This document shows, in pieces, positions 22,083 through 33,980 of a DNA stretch of 64,000 bases. Each line of letters starts with the position of its first letter. Within the stretch, counting starts at the first letter, position 1. This stretch comes from Impatiens glandulifera. Taxonomy: Eukaryota > Streptophyta > Magnoliopsida > Ericales > Balsaminaceae. Where the stretch lies: contig NC_061867.1 in the NCBI RefSeq assembly GCF_907164915.1, positions 41,462,338 through 41,526,337 of the forward strand. The letters are read 5' to 3'. Position numbers and translations under genes: made by a program. A model generated the notes under the pieces. That model was not told the origin of the DNA, made no database searches, and was given only the letters and a program-made list of their open reading frames with translations.

Positions 22083-23625
22083 ATGTTGTAAACCTAATCC
22101 TTAATTACTTTTAAAAACTTCAGCTTTAATTCACAACTAAGAACTCAACTAATCTGGTTATGACGGTTAGTAATAATACAAAGACTCTTAGGGCGAGATA
22201 ATAAAACTTGTCATTTGTATTTGGTTTAAACATTTTTTATATTTGAGCATCATCTAGTACAATCACAAACCCAAATACAACCTAAAAAAACTATATGCCA
22301 ATATAAGGTTGTTCTTAAACATCCTTATACGACAATTGGAACCTTGAAATTCGTTCGGATGCAGGGGACATGTAACTATCATCTTATCTTTTAGTCCATC
22401 AGAAGATTGCATAGAAGAAGCAAGCAAATGTAATATACTTTTATCTTCTTCAAGCATACCTCATTTCAAAACTACAATTATGTAAACAGCTTAGTCTAAT
22501 TCTATGTGAGTTTTGATGAGTTTTCGAAAAGGGAGTTTATTTTGACACTACTATAACAACTTCATAAATAAGTATATACGAATCCCGACAATATTTTATC
22601 GAACACCTTGTGGGCTCGCAAAGACAGAAGAATATGAATAATATTATAAAAAAATAAGTGTGCAAATTACCTTCAAAATGAGAGTTCGAATAATATAAAA
22701 AAAAAATTAACTAGTATAGAACACACAAAATGAAGAGGATGAATCGTTATCTTTGTCTGACTAAGAAGATAGAAGAAAAACAAATATAGCTAACTTACCT
22801 TCAAAACAATCTCTTCGTCCAAATGTAGAAGTGTGCATGCCTGAAAATCTAATAACATTGTCTAACGTAGGAGAACATTGTCAGTTCTAACGTTCATTTT
22901 CTAACTTTATCACCGATAGAATTTATAATAAAAATGAGCCGTTGAAAACTTATTTTAAAATAAAAATGAGCCGTTGGAAAGTATTTTAAAAAAACAATGA
23001 GCTGTCGGAAAATTTGTTTTTACGCGTATTACTTGATCTCCTTAATTTTCTGTTATATATTTCACAAAACAAAAATACAGAGTTTTAATTATATATAATA
23101 TCATATCAGTAATCATATATATATATACGCGCAAACCCTTGGGGAGAATTTCGTCAGGATCACGATCGTCAGCACATTTGGCACGGTGGGCACAACAAAA
23201 ACGGTCGCGCGAAATTTGGTTGTTCGATTTGGTTGTAGGTTACGGGAAGCGTGATCGGGGTCACGATTGTCGGCACATTCGGCACAATCGGCATGATCGG
23301 CACGTTTGACACGTTCGTCTAGAAATTGTTCGCTTGTGTAGTGAATCTTGGGTCTGGAAATTGGAAATACGTTCGCTAGGGTTGTTTGAGAACAGGTCGT
23401 TTGGGTCGTGATTGCTCTTGGTCATCGATTGTTTTCGATCGTTGGGTTGTAAAACAGGGTCATTAGTTTGCTAGTCTACGGTCATTCCTAGTTGTAGGTT
23501 ATTCTCGATTGTAAGTTAATTGAGTTTTAGTGAGTTGTTTGCATTCTCAATTTCTTGCATTATCTAGTTTTCTGCTAAGATGGGGAGAAAGAATAGGAAT
23601 AAGGCAAAAGAAGTGCATGACTTCG
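22083..23625. repeat. Segmental duplication unit 1 (1.5 kb, ends inside LINE D ORF1)
   Basis: Nearly identical to 24888-26494. It starts ATGTTGTAAACC and ends in the codons just after the LINE copy D start (GTGCATGACTTCG). Unit 2 contains about 60 bp more near 24980-25040, so unit 1 carries a deletion or unit 2 an insertion there. Three short units of about 38 bp (ATGAGCCGTTGGAAA type) lie at 22930-23005. Confidence 0.93.
22263..22457 (-). other. Unrecognised short ORF, duplicated at 25130-25324
   Basis: The minus strand is open for 64 codons and reads MLEEDKSILHLLASSMQSSD followed by GLKDKMIVTCPLHPNEFQG. The composition looks more protein-like than its surroundings, and the ORF is kept open in both duplicate units. 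However, the duplicates are too similar for this to show selection. It could be a captured gene fragment. I do not recognise a family. Confidence 0.3.
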
Positions 23626-24887
23626 TGAAAATCGATTCAAGCAAGAAAAAACGATAGATGAAACAAAACAAAAACAAAGCTCTGAAAAAGCGGAAATACA
23701 GAAACAGATCTCTCATTGAGGAAAAACTAAAGAATGAAATTGAAAGTTTGAAGTCTGAAATAAAAAAATGATAGAATATGGAAGATTGGATACAACGAAA
23801 AGGGAAAATCTCTACGGACTCAAAAATCAAATTACGAAATTGTTGTTCCAAGCAAAAAAATGAGATATTGTGCTCGGTAAGGAAAAAACACAGTAAACTA
23901 CTATCAAACTCAATATTCTCTATCTTCAAGATTGAAACTTACTAAAAAAGGAGGCTTACAAGAAGATAAATAGTTGGTATGTGAAACAATGAGGAAGATT
24001 ATAAAGTGCCTAAAAATCAAGACCTATACTATCAAAACCAAAAGTTTAGATTCTTAAATCTTTTTAGAGTTTAAATTACCTACTGAAATGAAAGAAAAAT
24101 GCATTAAAGAATTGGAAAATATAGTTGTTGGAAACTAAATAAGTATGAATCGTATACCTTTCTCAGTCACTAAGGATTTTTTGCTAAAACAATAGGAGTA
24201 TGAGACTAGAAAAGGTATAAGCAATATATCCATGATCTCTATTTTTAAAATTAAAAAAGAAAACAAATCTAAAAAATATTCTGAAGTTGGGACACATATG
24301 TTGGGTCAAACTTTATGAAACTGAAAATGGTCTAAATGTATGAACCTACTCAGCAAACCTAACGAAATAACCCAAATTTGGTTCAAACTAAGGAACGTTT
24401 CAGCTTATATGTATAATGCAGAAGCACTTAGTCATTTTGCTAGTCTCTTAGGAAACCATTGTATATGGACCCAAAAACAGAGGAAAGCGAACACATCACA
24501 TATGCTAGGATAAACATTTAAGTGCATCCTAGAAGCACTTTACCAGCAAAAACGACAGCAGTTGACAGAAGAGGCAAACCCACATACATGAATATTACGT
24601 ATAAATAGATGTCAAATAGATGTGCATTCTGCAATACTTTTGAACATTTCAGTAATAAATGTTCAAAAATAATTAAAAAACAGTAGGAAAAACTTAAAGA
24701 CGGAGATTCAGATGATGAGAATGATGAAGAATCGAAGAAAAAGAAAGATAAATAATTAGAGAAAGAAGAATGAGAGGATGAAAAAGAAGAAAAAATCAGA
24801 GGAAGTAAAAATGAAAGAATCAGGGACCCAAACTAAAGATGTAGATGCAGTGGAGGAAAATGAAGATGGAACTTTAAAAATAGACCG
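23130..24887 (+). mobile_element. LINE derivative copy D, 3' end lost at a duplication junction
   Basis: A 5' leader with GGCAC/GATCG short repeats (23150-23320) and TTTTCGATCG-like phrases precedes a LINE ORF1 start at 23580. The ORF1 region runs to 24887, where unit 2 of the segmental duplication begins abruptly in the Glu-rich tail. No ORF2 is present, so whether copy D was ORF1-only cannot be decided. Confidence 0.82.
23580..24887 (+). pseudogene. LINE copy D ORF1, many stops
   Basis: It begins MGRKNRNKAKEVHDFVKIDS at 23580 and is soon interrupted. Later blocks match the other copies: IWKIGYNEKGKSLRTQKSN (frameshifted), SQTYMYNAEALSHFASLL-like text at about 24408-24450, and a knuckle RCAFCNTFEHFSNKC (about 24622-24666) with C-x2-C-x4-H-x4-C intact. 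The tail is Glu/Lys-rich. This is the most mutated of the four ORF1 copies. Confidence 0.82.
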
Positions 24888-26494
24888 ATGTTGTAAACCT
24901 AATCCTTAATTACTTTTAAAAACATCAGCTTTAATTCACAACTAAGAACTCAACTAATCTGGTTACGGCGGTTAGTAATAATATATACGACGCACTAAAA
25001 TTCTGCTAGTCAATTTTTTATTATTATGTACAATGTTTAAAAGACAAAGACTCTTAAGGTAAGATAATAAAACTTGTCATTTGTATTTGGTTTAAACATT
25101 GTTTTATATTTGAGCATCATCTAGTACAATCACAAACTCAAATACAATCTAAAAAAACTATATGCCAATATAAGGTTGTTCTTAAACATCCTTATACGAC
25201 AATTGGAACCTTGGAATTCGTTCGGATGCAGGGGACATGTAACTATCATCTTATCTTTTAGTCCATCAGAAGATTGCATAGAAGAAGCAAGCAAATGTAA
25301 TATACTTTTATCTTCTTCAAGCATACCTCATTTCAAAACTACAATTATGTAAACAGCTTAGTCTAATTCTATGTGAGTTTTGATGAGTTCTCGAAAAGGG
25401 AGTTTATTTTGACACTACTATAACAACTTCATAAATAAGTATATACGAATCCCGACAATATTTTGTCGAACACCTTGTGGGCTCGCAAAGACAGAAGAAT
25501 ATGAATAATATTAAAAAAAAATAAGTGTGCAAATTACCTTCAAAATGAGAGTTCGAATAATATAAAAAAAAAATTAACTAGTATAGAACACACAAAATGA
25601 AGAGGATGAATCGTTATCTTTGTCTGACTAAGAAGATAGAAGAAAAACAAATATAGCTAACTTACCTTCAAAACAATCTCTTCGTCCAAATGTAGAAGTG
25701 TGCATGCCTGAAAAACTAATAACATTGTCTAACGTAGGAGAACATTGTCAGTTCTAACGTTCATTTTCTAACTTTATCACCGATAGAATTTATAATAAAA
25801 ATGAGCCGTTGAAAACTTATTTTAAAATAAAAATGAGCCGTTGGAAAGTATTTTAAAAAAACAATGAGCTGTCGGAAAATTTGTTTTTACGCGTATTACT
25901 TGATCTCCTTAATTTTCTGTTATATATTTCACAAAACAAAAATACAGAGTTTTAATTATATATAATATCATATCAGTAATCATATATATATATATACGCG
26001 CAAACCCTTGGGGAGAATTTCGTCAGGATCACGATCGTCAGCACATTTGGCACGGTGGGCACAACAAAAACGGTCGCGCGAAATTTGGTTGTTCGATTTG
26101 GTTGTAGGTTACGGGAAGCGTGATCGGGGTCACGATTGTCGGCACATTCGGCACAATCGGCATGATCGGCACGTTTGACACGTTCGTCTAGAAATTGTTC
26201 GCTTGTGTAGTGAATCTTGGGTCTGGAAATTGGAAATACGTTCGCTAGGGTTGTTTGAGAACAGGTCGTTTGGGTCGTGATTGCTCTTGGTCATCGATTG
26301 TTTTCGATCGTTGGGTTGTAAAACAGGGTCATTAGTTTGCTAGTCTACGGTCATTCCTAGTTGTAGGTTATTCTCGATTGTAAGTTAATTGAGTTTTAGT
26401 GAGTTGTTTGCATTCTCAATTTCTTGCATTATCTAGTTTTCTGCTAAGATGGGGAGAAAGAATAGGAATAAGGCAAAAGAAGTGCATGACTTCG
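24888..26494. repeat. Segmental duplication unit 2
   Basis: Partner of 22083-23625; it repeats the leader of LINE D and its first 15 or so codons (ATGGGGAGAAAGAATAGG at about 26449) and then stops. The distance between unit starts is 2805 bp, consistent with an original tandem duplication of 22083-24887 that later lost its second half. Confidence 0.93.
25130..25324 (-). other. Duplicate of the unrecognised ORF at 22263-22457
   Basis: Same 64-codon open frame; the only difference seen in the encoded peptide is near the C-terminus (LYLSL instead of LYLGL). See the entry at 22263. Confidence 0.3.
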
Positions 26495-26689
26495 CACAAA
26501 ATGAAGAGGATGAATCGTTATCTTGGTCTGACTAAGAAGATAGAAGAAAAACAAATATAGCTAACTTACCTTCAAAACAATCTCTTCGTCCAAATGTAGA
26601 AGTGTGCATGCCTGAAAAACTAATAACATCGTCTAATGTAGGAGAACATTGTCAGTTCTAACGTTCATTTTCTAACTTTATCACCGATA
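26495..26689. repeat. Segmental duplication, partial third unit
   Basis: Matches about 22725-22918 and 25593-25786 (CACAAAATGAAGAGGATGAA to TTTATCACCGATA). It is joined directly to the truncated end of unit 2, so the locus had at least two rounds of rearrangement. Confidence 0.9.
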
Positions 26690-27340
26690 AGAGATCAAAA
26701 GTCTTTCATCTTCTGAAAGTGTTAGGGCTTTTAACCTCTTTCTCTAAATTTCTATTTAGTTATCCGACAAAGATTCGTCCCTTCTTAGCTCAATGAATTG
26801 GTAGGAAAAAAAAATGGGTCACTTTTAGAATTGGGACAACATTTTTTATTTTGTGAGACTCAACATTTTTAGATTGAACTTTTATTTAAAATATTGATTT
26901 GTAATTAATCTTTTAAAAAATAAAATACCAATTTTGGCCCTAAGATATATAGAATATATTAAGTGTATGTATTGATAAATAATTATTGTATCTATTATTT
27001 TGTTTACCAATAGGTAAATTTAGGTCAAATAAATAGTTCAATCATTAAAAGAATAAGATATTATTTTCTCACATACTAGTGGACTCATTTATACTTATTT
27101 TGTATGTTCCACAAAAAAAGGTTTTATAGGTTTTTTTTCTTTTTTTATAAATAACTAATATTTTTTATAATTTAAAAGAGAGTTATCTATATAAAATAAA
27201 AATAGTAAATAATATTTAGAAAATAATTTTATATTCATTTTATTCTTTTAGAATAAACAATATATATATTATTTATAGAGAAAAACTACACCTTATTATT
27301 ATTATTATTTATTTATTTTTTAAATAAAGGAGAATTAGTA
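26690..27340. other. AT-rich spacer, no gene seen
   Basis: No credible ORF or RNA gene; includes T-rich and (ATT)n stretches near 27290-27320. Confidence 0.5.
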
Positions 27341-27344
27341 TGAT

Positions 27345-27450
27345 AACCTACATTCACGGCTCCCACATAAACTCAAAGTTTTTTTAAATTGAATTGGACA
27401 CGTGATATTTTGGTCTCTTAAGTCTTACCACTAGGCTATCTTAGTGAGGT
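27345..27450 (-). mobile_element. tRNA-derived SINE remnant
   Basis: On the minus strand TAGCCTAGTGGTAAGACTT (about 27423-27441) is a good RNA polymerase III A-box (TRGCNNAGYGG). The following AGAGACCAAAATATCACG is shared with the remnant at 48260-48360. The B-box position (ACGTGTCCAATTC) is degraded. It does not fold as a tRNA. Confidence 0.5.
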
Positions 27451-27639
27451 AAATGTGACTACAAGGGGTTAAACATATGGTTCGCAAACACTTAATCATT
27501 TAATTAGATGCAGAAATTTTGTCATCCGAAGATTATATTGATGATGACATAGTCGTCCAAAGTTGAGGATAATAATGTCACAATTGAAAAAACATACGGG
27601 GATCTACATTAAAAACAAATATTATATATAGTTATCGAT

Positions 27640-28050
27640 CGTAGTAGTTGTCCAAAGAAGAAGAAAGCAAGCAGTTGTTGCTCCCACTCTCTTATTTATT
27701 ATGTGCGATGATTCTTCAGCTTCTTTACCCTTCGATCTCTCCTCATTCGCGCCGAATTAGGTCAGACTATTTCTTCAGCTTTCTTAATGAGGAGTTGAAT
27801 CTCCTCGATCGATCTGTTCTATCACAGCAGCTGAAGATTCACTAATTGAGACAGAAACTGAAATCGATCAACGTACGTAGTTGAATCTCCTCCATTGACA
27901 AGCTAGCTGGGTTTCCAACATTACTTACCGTGCCTCCTGTCCGACATCATCTTCATTTAGTTGCGCGCAATAGGTGAATTCCATTTTCATTTATCTTAAG
28001 TGTCTAATTCTTAATGTCTGTCTATCTATCTATCTATCTATTGTGATTTT
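27640..28050 (+). other. Possible transcribed leader or non-coding exon, uncertain
   Basis: This stretch is less AT-rich and has CT-rich text like a plant 5' UTR (CTCCCACTCTCTTATTTATT, TTCGATCTCTCCTCATTCGC). A 65-codon ORF (27648-27845) has no recognisable family. No downstream coding exon is evident before the RING-H2 gene, whose own TATA box is 2 kb away. I looked for a microRNA foldback here and did not find one. Confidence 0.25.
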
Positions 28051-29337
28051 ATCTTCTGTGCATTCCTCATTCCATATTTTGATTGATTTTAGGTATATAT
28101 ATATATATATGTTATGGTGCTAATCTGCATAATTAAGCTAGTAGTAGATCAAGAAGATGGAGGGAGATTGATAACACAACAAATACTTTTGAGAGTTTTG
28201 GTGTGGTGGGAAGGTAACTAACTTGTTTCATCCACTGTTTCTTATTATTCAATCAATCAATCTGCTAAATATATAGTTTAATATATATAATAGATTATAT
28301 ATCTGAATGTATTGATGGTGCTTAGATAACTAGTTAAACATCACTGCTCCTTAGATCCTTAGAGATCAATCTGATATTGTTTATTAATTAGGATGAAAAA
28401 GATAGTCTTCATCATTATATGAAACTAGCTAGTTAATCATCACTCATCTTCTATCTCCGTCTTTGAATTCAGTTCAGTTGGCCTATGCTATGCATGCATT
28501 TGATTGTCATCTCCACATTGGTGGTCGTAGTTCTGATGGGAATATGCATGTAATATATATATATATGTTATGTTCAATGCGCTTTGTTTGATCACTGTCA
28601 TCTGATAGAGAACACTGTTAGTGCTTTTGTTTGTTTCCTCCTCTTAACACACACACACATTACTCCCACAAGAACTGGTTAACTAACTTCACACTGCAGT
28701 TAACTTCACACTGCAGTGATCAACCATGAGGTTGCAAGAAGCACATTTCTCACTCCCTCTTATTATTAATTAAGATCAACCATCTTCTCATCTTCTGTTG
28801 CATTTCCACAACATTTTAATCATATTTATGTGCTAAGAATATGATGTACATATTTTCTAGAATCTAATAAGTAAACATGATAGTTTTATCAGAAAAGAAC
28901 TCTTCCATTCTTCTTCTCCTTAACTTTAACTTTGTAGTAAACTGATATGTTCAATACTGACCAAGTCACTGAAAATAAACCAGTTAAAGCCATAATTATA
29001 TGGTATAGCTCTCCTAATCAGCTAAGATGTTAGTAAGTTGGTTTGTTGTCTTTTTTTTTTTTATGGTGATAGTGGAATAACATAGGCTCATATCTTGAAT
29101 GATATTTGTACTTTAATGAAAATCTGAATCTAAGATACTCATGGTATATAGATTATTTTAATATAACTTATTTTTCATCCAAATATATTTAAAGTTATAT
29201 ATTCAAGTAATATCTATATATTAAATTAAATCTATAATTTTATATTCATTTTCTTCTCTCTTTTTACCTCTTACATTAAAAAGTTAATTCAAGATTCTAT
29301 TATTATTTTTATATAATACATACTATTTATATGTTAA

Positions 29338-29381
<44 letters not shown>

Positions 29382-29830
29382 TTCTGATATGATATCCAAG
29401 ATATTATATATATATATATAAGATTATTATTTAATTATATATATATATATAAGATTTATTTAATTCATTATTTATATTCCCATATTATGTAAAATATAAT
29501 ATATAATATTCTTTTTATATATTAAATATATATATATATAATTACTGATATGATATCAATATATATATATAATTTTTGTTAAAGCCCACCTATGTATTTC
29601 TTTTGGGTTAAATAATACCAAATTAAAGAGATTAAGTAATACGCGTCAAAAATAAATCAACAGCTAATTTTTATTTTAGAATATTAATCTAAACTCTTTT
29701 TATTTATTTCCTAATTTTAAATTAATTCCATATATATTCTTATAAACCTAAATAAGGAATTGTCTAGATGATCAACCTCAAATTAAGAAATCTCCTTAAT
29801 TCCTAAAACAAATAATTTGAATTTCCCTAC
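28051..29830. other. AT-rich intergenic region with (TA)n runs
   Basis: Several (TA)n microsatellites occur at about 28094, 28555, 29345-29375, 29408-29420 and 29526. A 17-bp direct repeat TTAACTTCACACTGCAG-like pair is at about 28684-28715. No gene is seen. Confidence 0.5.
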
Positions 29831-29834
29831 ACCC

Positions 29835-29842
29835 TATAAATA
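29835..29842 (+). promoter_or_regulatory. TATA box of the RING-H2 gene
   Basis: TATAAATA lies about 320 bp upstream of the ATG at 30154. A 5' UTR intron is plausible (donor GTAAGC at about 29995, acceptor CTGACAG ending about 30120), which would put the start of transcription near 29870. Confidence 0.55.
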
Positions 29843-30153
29843 CATCATTCACGGTAATTTTCTAAAACCACAATCGGTCATTGAAATTCGAAGAACTCAA
29901 ATCATCCTTTGACCATCAAAGAGATCTCATTCGCCAATCTGGTCCATCAGAAAAAACTTGTCGAAGAAGACGAAGTGTCCTCTTCCTTCGTCATGTAAGC
30001 ATGTTCTGTTTTCTTCTTATCGCCATTAAAGTTTGAGTTTGTATAAAGTTAACTTAATTATAATTGTGAGTTTTGTATTTGATTATATTCTCTAACGACT
30101 CCTTTCAATAATCTGACAGACAAAACAAAAGATAGACATACATCATTGTTGTC

Positions 30154-31342
30154 ATGGATCATCGGAGGAATCAATTATACCATTATCGCAATTCATCCAA
30201 CAACCACCGCATGCTTATTGTGAATTCTAGAATTAATCCTTCAAGTGGAAGGCCTCACCACAACTTTCATCATCATTATCATCATCATGTTGCACATCCT
30301 TTATCTCGAATGAGAAACCATAACCATCATCCTGTTGCACATCCTTTATCTCGAATGAGAAACCATAACAGGAATATCAATAACTATTCTCGAAGTAGAC
30401 ACTCTTCACCCACGTATCAAGCTAACGTGGAAACAATAAATCCCTGGCCACATGTAGTAATTTACCCTGAAGATGTAAATATTTCTTTTGCTTTTTCTTC
30501 ATATTTTAGATTAGATTGGATTATTGTTTAATTAGTTTTAGTAGGTTATTATTAATAAAGTTGTTTGAAATTAAACAGGAAGTTGCCATACTCGAAAGTT
30601 CAGTTGTTGTTGATGGTCATCCTATGCACATGGACATGGCTATTAGGGTATGACCAATTATATCTTGTTACATTTATGTTTTATACTAATTTATCAAATT
30701 TTGGTGTCTAAATGTGTAATTTAGCTTGCATTTATGTTGTAATATTCAGGACGAGCTTGAATTGGTTCAAGAAACCGGCAGATATCTTCCAACTGCACCA
30801 CCTTTGTCTCGAGTAAGAAACCATAATTCTCAACTACCAGAGACTTTGGACATTGACAACATGTCTTATGAGGTACGGTTGGATGTATATTGTATTATGT
30901 TCTAACTTTATTTAATTAATTTTAGTGTATAATGATTAATTTATATTGTATTCAGGAGTTACTATTATTGAGTGAACATTTTCCCGGTGTTGAAACTGGT
31001 CTATCTGAAGAAAACATTAATCTTCTAACACAAACACATATATTTGCTGAGTCGCAACTATCTTCTTCTAGTAATGGAACTAATGACTTTTGTGTCATAT
31101 GTCAGGTAATTATATTCAATAATATATAGCTAATTAAGAATTTTATTTATTATAATACAGGTAACTAATTAAAATCTTTTGAATTTCAGGAAAATTATAT
31201 AAAATATGATAGAATTGGAAGTCTCGATTGCAGTCACGCGTACCATTTTGATTGCTTAAAGAGTTGGCTAAAAATAAACAATATTTGTCCAATCTGCAAA
31301 TCTCCTGGGTTAACAAAAGTTGAAGAAATGCAGATCGAATGA
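30154..31342 (+). CDS. RING-H2 E3 ubiquitin ligase, five coding exons
   Basis: Exons are 30154-30474, 30579-30647, 30750-30872, 30956-31105 and 31190-31342; every intron has GT/AG ends and phase 0, giving 271 residues. The C-terminus is a complete RING-H2 domain: C217, C220, C235, H237, H240, C243, C254 and C257, with W247 at the E2-binding position (core text CSHAYHFDCLKSWL, then CPICK). RING-H2 proteins bind an E2 and transfer ubiquitin to a target. The domain most resembles plant MBR/BIG BROTHER-type RINGs, but the rest is unlike them. Residues 33-72 are His-rich and contain a perfect 12-residue repeat (VAHPLSRMRNHN, 46-57 and 61-72); a related PLSRVRNHN occurs in exon 3. No transmembrane segment or signal peptide is visible. 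All exons are open, so it is probably functional. Confidence 0.88.
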
Positions 31343-31668
31343 CTACTTTTTTTTGTTGGACTACTTTTTTTGTTGGGATTTTCTATTGTGTGTATATCAT
31401 TCTTATCCATTTTTTAATGGATTTTTCAATAATGTAATATTGACTTTGAAATTGTTTTTATGGTATATCTTTATGCTCATTTTATTTTAAGAAAAGTTCC
31501 TTATATATATATTAAAGTTAGATATAAATATTACATTCTAGATTTTTTTTAATGCTTTAGTTCTTTAAGTGAAGAGCCATATATTAATTTGTTTTTGACG
31601 TTTTACTGTTTTGGCGAGTTGTTTGATGTAAAAATATTTGAAAATAAATTTGTTTTTGAATATTTTAG

Positions 31669-31676
<8 letters not shown>
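31343..31676. other. 3' UTR and downstream region of the RING-H2 gene
   Basis: T-rich sequence follows the stop; TTTTTCAATAATGTAATATTG near 31424 is a plausible plant near-upstream polyadenylation element. No further exon is seen. Confidence 0.4.

Positions 31677-31733
<57 letters not shown>
31674..31733. repeat. (TA)n microsatellite, about 55 bp uninterrupted
   Basis: Pure alternating TA tract. It creates meaningless Tyr-Ile repeat ORFs on both strands. Confidence 0.97.
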
Positions 31734-31737
<4 letters not shown>

Positions 31738-31739
31738 CT

Positions 31740-33340
31740 AAAGATATGAAAGTGTCAAGCTGCACCTTTCTCCGCGACCTTCAGTCTCCATTTTTTTATT
31801 TATTTTTCTTTCTTTTTTTGGGAGCTTGCAAAAATAAATAAACACACTATTAATTTTAAATATATTTCCTATCTAATCTATTTATTTGTATTACATAAAT
31901 TTATTCAAAAAAAATCGTCCAAAAATTAATTAATTTTGAGTCCGATAAACACAAAATCATTCTCAAATTTAATTATTTATTTAAATCTCGTGCAATGAGT
32001 CTGTATAAGATATTTTCATAAATAATTTATTTTTAAATTATATCATTAGAGTTTAAAGAATTAGTGTTTACAACGTTGCTAGAGTAAGACTTTACGAAAA
32101 TCTCTAACAGTATTTAATCGCATGTACACGTGGATGTCATGCCACTATTTTGTTTATTAGAAAATCGAACTCCTCCAATACTTGTACACTTCGATATAAA
32201 CATTTGGTTGGAATTAAACCAATCACATTAATTAAATGAAATGAAAATTTAGATAATTAAATTAAATGTAATTCATTCCAAATAAATATAAATTTACACT
32301 AAATTTAAATTTGAATATTTAGTGAATTTTTTTGCTAATGGATAATATCGAATGTGAATAGATAAGATTGAATGTCAAAAGTTTAAAAATGCGAAAAGTC
32401 TAGAAATGACAATCGTTGGATTGATAAATGAATTTATTGTAATGATTTAATTTTCAGCTATATATATTTATCATGTTGGAACCCTTTAAATATATCTTAT
32501 TCATCAATTTCATTATCTCTCGAGAATTCGAATTTTTTTGTATTTTTGAATGTTATCCGAGTTCTTCACTCAACTAAGTGTTCTTCGAGTTTTTGACTCA
32601 ACGTATTTCCATTGAAACCCGGTGATCGATTATGTACTTTTTCAAGTTCATTGCGTTGTGATTACAGTTTTGAATCACTATTATTTTTCGTTGTACCGTA
32701 TAAGACAGTCATCTGCAATATAAGCTCCGACACAAAGGGAGACGGTGTAACTATTTTAAAGAAAATGTGTTAATCACATATCTCGAATCTACCTTTCAAA
32801 TCAGTGATTTTGTTTTTCATACATTTTACTTTATTTTCATCTCTTTGTAACATTATATTTATACATATTTATATTATTCAAGATAAATATCTAACAAGCT
32901 TAAAACAGTTTTAGTGTGTTAAATTATTAGTAGATTGCGACATCAAAATAATTTTTCTTTGATGTTTCAGAAATACGAGCTATAATGTTATAAAAGAGAT
33001 ATGAATGATGCCTCAAGGATGAAGTCAATTCTATATATATATATATTATAAATATAATTTATTTGGAATAAAAAAGAAACTGAAAAGTTAATTTTTAATT
33101 TTTAAGAAATTAATAAGGATTATAATTTATTAATAATTATTAAAATTAATTATAGTTGAAATATATAGTTTAAGTTTTAAAAATACTTTATTTTAAATAT
33201 ATACATTCTTAAATTAATTAAACACTAATAATTAATAATTAATGAGAATGTAATAAGGTGATTGCTAACTAAAACAAATAGTCTATTATATATAAATTGT
33301 CTTATACATTACACTTTAATCATGATGCAAAATTATCGTT
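31740..33340. other. AT-rich intergenic region, no gene seen
   Basis: No recognisable coding or RNA gene. The stretch 32460-32830 has LTR-like texture (TATAAATA-like box region, then GATTACAGTTTTGAATCAC), but there is no partner repeat or PPT to confirm it. Confidence 0.45.
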
Positions 33341-33344
33341 TTTT

Positions 33345-33745
33345 AATGTGTAATATATTAATTTATTGTCTAAGTTAAGTCAAATAAAATAGAATGTTGT
33401 CATAATGGTAGAAAGACTAAAGTTGGAAATCAAGAAGTTGAAAGGTTATTTAGCTTAGATTTGAAAAGACAAAAGAAGATTCATAATTATACACACTAGT
33501 AGAGATTATGAGATGAATGAAGAAGAGATGTGAGATGAATAAAGAAGTGATGTGAGATGAACCATAAACTCTAATGTGTAATACATTATTTTATTGATAG
33601 GGTCGAGTCAAATAAAACAGAAGGTCGTAATAACGGTAGAAAGACTAAAGTTGAAAATCAAGAAGTTGAAATAGTTATTTAGTTGGGATTTGAAACAACA
33701 AAAATGAGATTTATAATTATGTGACACTAGTAGAGGAGGACCTAT
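33345..33745. repeat. Tandem duplication, two diverged units of about 230 bp
   Basis: 33345-33500 and 33577-33740 share AATGTGTAATA, GGTAGAAAGACTAAAGTTG, AATCAAGAAGTTGAAA and ACACTAGTAGAG in the same order and orientation. Non-coding. Confidence 0.8.
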
Positions 33746-33835
33746 TTGGTCCTTTATTTCAAAAATAAGACCTTATTTGATCTGGCTTTACAAAAAAAAA
33801 TCTTAGTTGAATTGAGAAATGATGTGGCAATGTGT

Positions 33836-33980
33836 CAACGTCATCGGATGCAAACGTGCAATCGTAAACGAATGTGCAAACAGTTTCAGCCAAAGATGTT
33901 TGAAATATTATGATTTTATTTTTTTAAATCATGTGACATGATGATGAATATTTATTGATAACATATACTAATTTCTTTAA
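33836..33980. repeat. Copia-relic fragment matching 15020-15180, left of the inverted array
   Basis: Shares GGATGCAAACGTGCAA, CAGCCAAAGATGTTTGAAA and CTAATTTCTTT with the decayed copia sequence at 15 kb. The match stops at about 33980, where the inverted-array element starts; matching sequence of the same family resumes at about 35800. Confidence 0.7.

Noticed and set aside
27640..28740. A microRNA precursor
   Set aside because: I looked for familiar plant miRNA sequences and a foldback of suitable length and saw none; a folding program would be needed to exclude a novel one.
31565..31841. Two overlapping ORFs with long Tyr-Ile repeats
   Set aside because: Both are translations of the (TA)n microsatellite.
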